Shown here: piece after piece, positions 62,031-64,000 of the stretch
Numbering within the stretch: position 1 is the stretch's first letter
Layout: each line of letters opens with the position of its first letter
Assembly: GCF_002118315.1 (NCBI RefSeq)
Contig: NZ_MTSZ01000001.1
Span: 1,116,001-1,180,000 of the forward strand
From: Kiloniella majae
GTDB taxonomy: Bacteria > Pseudomonadota > Alphaproteobacteria > Kiloniellales > Kiloniellaceae
Direction: 5' to 3'
DNA length: 64,000 bases
Translations under genes and position numbers: made by a program
Notes under the pieces: generated by a model
Seen by the model: the letters and a program-made list of their open reading frames with translations, nothing else
What the model was told of the DNA's origin: nothing
Database searches by the model: none

Positions 62031-63158
62031 TTGACTTCACCGGAAATCAAGTTCTCCTCTGACAACACCACCCTGACTTGCTCTCTTTCCGGTTCCTGGA
62101 CAACGCAAGAGCTTGCAGGCGTCATCGCCCAAACACCCAATAAGAATAAATCAGGTTATAAGGAACAAATTTTTGACCTCACGGCAGTCGAGGTCATGGA
62201 TACAGCTGGTGCACTCTACTTTCTACAATACCAAGATGATGTCGAAACGAGCGGACAGAAGACATCGCTTAAGAATGCACCCAAACATGTCAGGCAAATT
62301 CTTGATACCGTAGAAAAACACCGTATCAAAGAGTGCCCCCCCGAAACCACTCTCAAGGGCGTAAAAAAACTACTCGCCGATACAGGTGAAAGCTTTTTCA
62401 AGATTATGGCTCAAGGGCGCGAACTGGTCTCTTTTCTGGGTCTTGTCCTCAACGCTTTTGGAAAACAGCTTATCAATCCCAAGTGTATTCGCTGGACACC
62501 CCTTATTGCACAGATGGAACAGATCGGAATTCATGCGCTTCCGATTGTAGGCCTTATTTCCTTCCTGATTGGTGTTGTCCTTGCTTTTCAGGGTGCCGGA
62601 CAACTGGAACGCTTTGGCGCACAAATATTCACCATTAATCTCGTCGCTGTTGGCGTTTTGAGAGAAATGGGGATTCTGTTAACTGCCATTATCGTTGCAG
62701 GTCGATCAGGGAGTGCTTTCACCGCGCAGTTGGGCACAATGAAGGTCAATGAAGAAATTGATGCCATGCGCACCATTGGTCTCGATCCGATTGACGTTTT
62801 AGTCCTTCCTCGCATCTTCGGTCTCATTCTGGTGTTACCGCTGCTCACTTTTTATGCGGATATAATGGGATTGCTCGGCGGCGCAGCCATGACCATGATC
62901 ACATTGGACTTATCGTTGTTCCAATACATTCGCTACCTTCAGGACGCCGCATCCCTGGGCGATTTCTTTGTGGGCATGATCAAGGCTCCAATTTTTGCGT
63001 TTATCATTGCTTTGATCGGCTGTCACGAGGGGTTACAGGTAAGCAGAAGTGCAGAATCAGTCGGACGACAAACCACTCGATCCGTTGTAGAGGCAATTTT
63101 TTTCGTCATTGTCCTTGATGCCCTTCTTTCCATTCTCTTTTCTGTTATGGGGATTTGA
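62031..63158 (+). CDS. MlaE-type ABC permease with N-terminal STAS domain
   Basis: 375 residues. Residues 1-95 are STAS-like (FDLTAVEVMDTAGALYFLQ). The rest is an MlaE permease with five to six helices and the motifs LIGVVLAFQGAGQLERFGAQ, VGVLREMGILLTAIIVAGR, GSAFTAQLGTMKVNEEIDAMRTIGLDP. The family moves phospholipids between the membranes with MlaF and MlaD. The start is TTG with no clear ribosome site; no better in-frame start exists for the STAS part. The MlaF gene follows after 3 bases. Confidence 0.92.
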   Translation: MTSPEIKFSSDNTTLTCSLSGSWTTQELAGVIAQTPNKNKSGYKEQIFDLTAVEVMDTAGALYFLQYQDDVETSGQKTSLKNAPKHVRQILDTVEKHRIKECPPETTLKGVKKLLADTGESFFKIMAQGRELVSFLGLVLNAFGKQLINPKCIRWTPLIAQMEQIGIHALPIVGLISFLIGVVLAFQGAGQLERFGAQIFTINLVAVGVLREMGILLTAIIVAGRSGSAFTAQLGTMKVNEEIDAMRTIGLDPIDVLVLPRIFGLILVLPLLTFYADIMGLLGGAAMTMITLDLSLFQYIRYLQDAASLGDFFVGMIKAPIFAFIIALIGCHEGLQVSRSAESVGRQTTRSVVEAIFFVIVLDALLSILFSVMGI

Positions 63159-63161
63159 GAT

Positions 63162-63944
63162 ATGCCAAAAGGCCTTAAGTCCCAAGACTTTGTCATATCC
63201 CTCAAAGACATTCGTAATCAGTTCGGGTACCAAATCCTTCACGATCATCTCGATCTGGACATCAAAAAAGGCGAAGTTTTAGGTATTGTCGGCGGTTCTG
63301 GAACCGGAAAGTCTGTTCTCATGCGGACCATTGTCGGCCTTAATCAAAAGACCGCCGGGACAATTAAAATCCTTGGACAAGATGTCGATCAAATTTCACA
63401 AGTAGAACTAGCCTCTCTTAGACAACGTATGGGAGTTCTCTTTCAGGACGGCGCCCTCTTTTCCTCACTGACAGTTTCGCAAAATATAGAAGCGGTAATC
63501 AATGAGCATACAAAACTTCCCGCACAGTTTGTGCGAGAGGTCGCAGCTCTCAAAATTGCATTAGCCGGTTTACCCGTTGAAGCCGGTAGCAAGTATCCAT
63601 CAGAACTGTCAGGCGGCATGAGAAAGAGAGCCGGTATTGCACGCGCGTTGGCACTTGACCCGGATATTCTTTTTCTGGATGAACCAACAGCCGGCCTTGA
63701 CCCTATTGGAGCAGCACAGTTTGATTCTTTGATTGCAAAGCTGCAGGACACCCTGGGCCTTACCGTTATTATGATTACCCATGATCTGGATTCATTACAC
63801 GCCATTTGCAACCGCATTGGCGTTTTATTGGATAAAAAAATAAAAGTTGGAACAATCACTGAATTAACAAAAGAAACAGATCCATGGATTAAAGAATATT
63901 TTGGCGGTCCCAGAGGGCGTGCTGCAACAAGATCACATGACTGA
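63162..63944 (+). CDS. MlaF-type ABC transporter ATP-binding protein
   Basis: 260 residues. Walker A VGGSGTGKSVLMRTIVG (about 43-59), signature LSGGMRKRAGIARAL (typical GGMRKR of MlaF), Walker B ILFLDEPTAGLDPIGA and H-loop MITHDLDSL. It powers the lipid transporter with the STAS-MlaE protein. An MlaD-type gene would be expected next. Confidence 0.95.
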   Translation: MPKGLKSQDFVISLKDIRNQFGYQILHDHLDLDIKKGEVLGIVGGSGTGKSVLMRTIVGLNQKTAGTIKILGQDVDQISQVELASLRQRMGVLFQDGALFSSLTVSQNIEAVINEHTKLPAQFVREVAALKIALAGLPVEAGSKYPSELSGGMRKRAGIARALALDPDILFLDEPTAGLDPIGAAQFDSLIAKLQDTLGLTVIMITHDLDSLHAICNRIGVLLDKKIKVGTITELTKETDPWIKEYFGGPRGRAATRSHD

Positions 63945-63957
63945 TACTATATAAATA

Positions 63958-64000
63958 ATGACCAACACTGTTTTGAAAAAGTTTACCCGCGATCACACAA
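63958..64000 (+). CDS. Possible start of a further gene (cut by window end)
   Basis: An ATG at 63958 opens a frame MTNTVLKKFTRDHT to the window end, 13 bases after the MlaF stop. It does not look like a typical MlaD start, and there is no good ribosome site, so it may be a chance frame. Confidence 0.25.
   Translation, partial: MTNTVLKKFTRDHT

Noticed and set aside
1-64000. CRISPR array or insertion sequence
   Set aside because: No regularly spaced repeats, transposase motifs or terminal inverted repeats were seen on either strand.

Overview
The window looks like chromosomal DNA from a marine alphaproteobacterium, probably of the Rhodospirillales/Kiloniellales type. This is inferred from a moderately low GC content, from the gene block GatB/YqeY - dnaG - rpoD lying divergent to carA - carB - greA, from ScfR-type and MocR-type regulators, and from alphaproteobacterial-style Fur boxes. 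I see no phage, transposase, CRISPR array or rRNA operon. There is one tRNA gene (CAU anticodon).

Layout. 0-3 kb: the start of a sensor kinase with a sodium/solute-symporter front end, a small membrane protein, a receiver-only response regulator and an ScfR-like regulator (minus strand). A gene-free stretch with stacked hairpins and a plus-strand terminator may be a small RNA. 3-5.2 kb: a LysE exporter divergent from a MocR regulator. 5.3-12.4 kb: an iron block with Fur-like boxes, bacterioferritin, an imelysin, a di-haem oxidoreductase, a second imelysin, a Tat-exported DUF1513 beta-propeller and a PiuC dioxygenase. 12.4-16.2 kb: small housekeeping and unknown genes (YdcH-like, PAS_5, DUF2269, DUF4166 plus saccharopine-dehydrogenase-like, GNAT). 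16.2-21.5 kb: an AraC regulator, then a LysR regulator divergent from a VOC - old-yellow-enzyme - cupin - MDR reductase operon, which looks like electrophile or quinone detoxification. 21.6-25.5 kb: a membrane protein/XRE pair, a methyltransferase, and two AT-rich orphan genes beside the tRNA.

25.7-37.3 kb is core housekeeping (MBL hydrolase, ASCH, rpoD, dnaG, YqeY, carAB, greA). 37.3-48.3 kb holds single genes: phosphatase, LprI-like protein, oligopeptidase B, DUF4169, MerR with a CMD protein, a SleB-like hydrolase, an AsmA-like protein, a UbiH-type hydroxylase, LysR, ung and a GcvR-like ACT protein. 48.5-59.6 kb is a transport and catabolic region: two polyamine-type binding proteins, a PotABC-type ABC transporter, a divergent MocR regulator, an aminotransferase, a gamma-butyrobetaine-hydroxylase-like dioxygenase and a TauE exporter. 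The substrate is probably a quaternary amine, polyamine or aminophosphonate/sulfonate-like compound. 60-64 kb: a small secreted protein, an orphan periplasmic binding protein, a CYTH protein and the start of an Mla-type lipid ABC system that continues past the window.

The most interesting points are the Fur-controlled imelysin/di-haem/propeller operon with no obvious permease, the candidate RNA at about 2.8-3.04 kb, the ScfR-like regulator that carries a histidine-kinase dimerisation-like segment and lacks its usual Cys tail, the shared TGTTCA palindromes at both MocR loci, and the AT-rich GAF-like membrane sensor beside the tRNA. All functional calls come from reading the sequence and from remembered family features. 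No database search was run.
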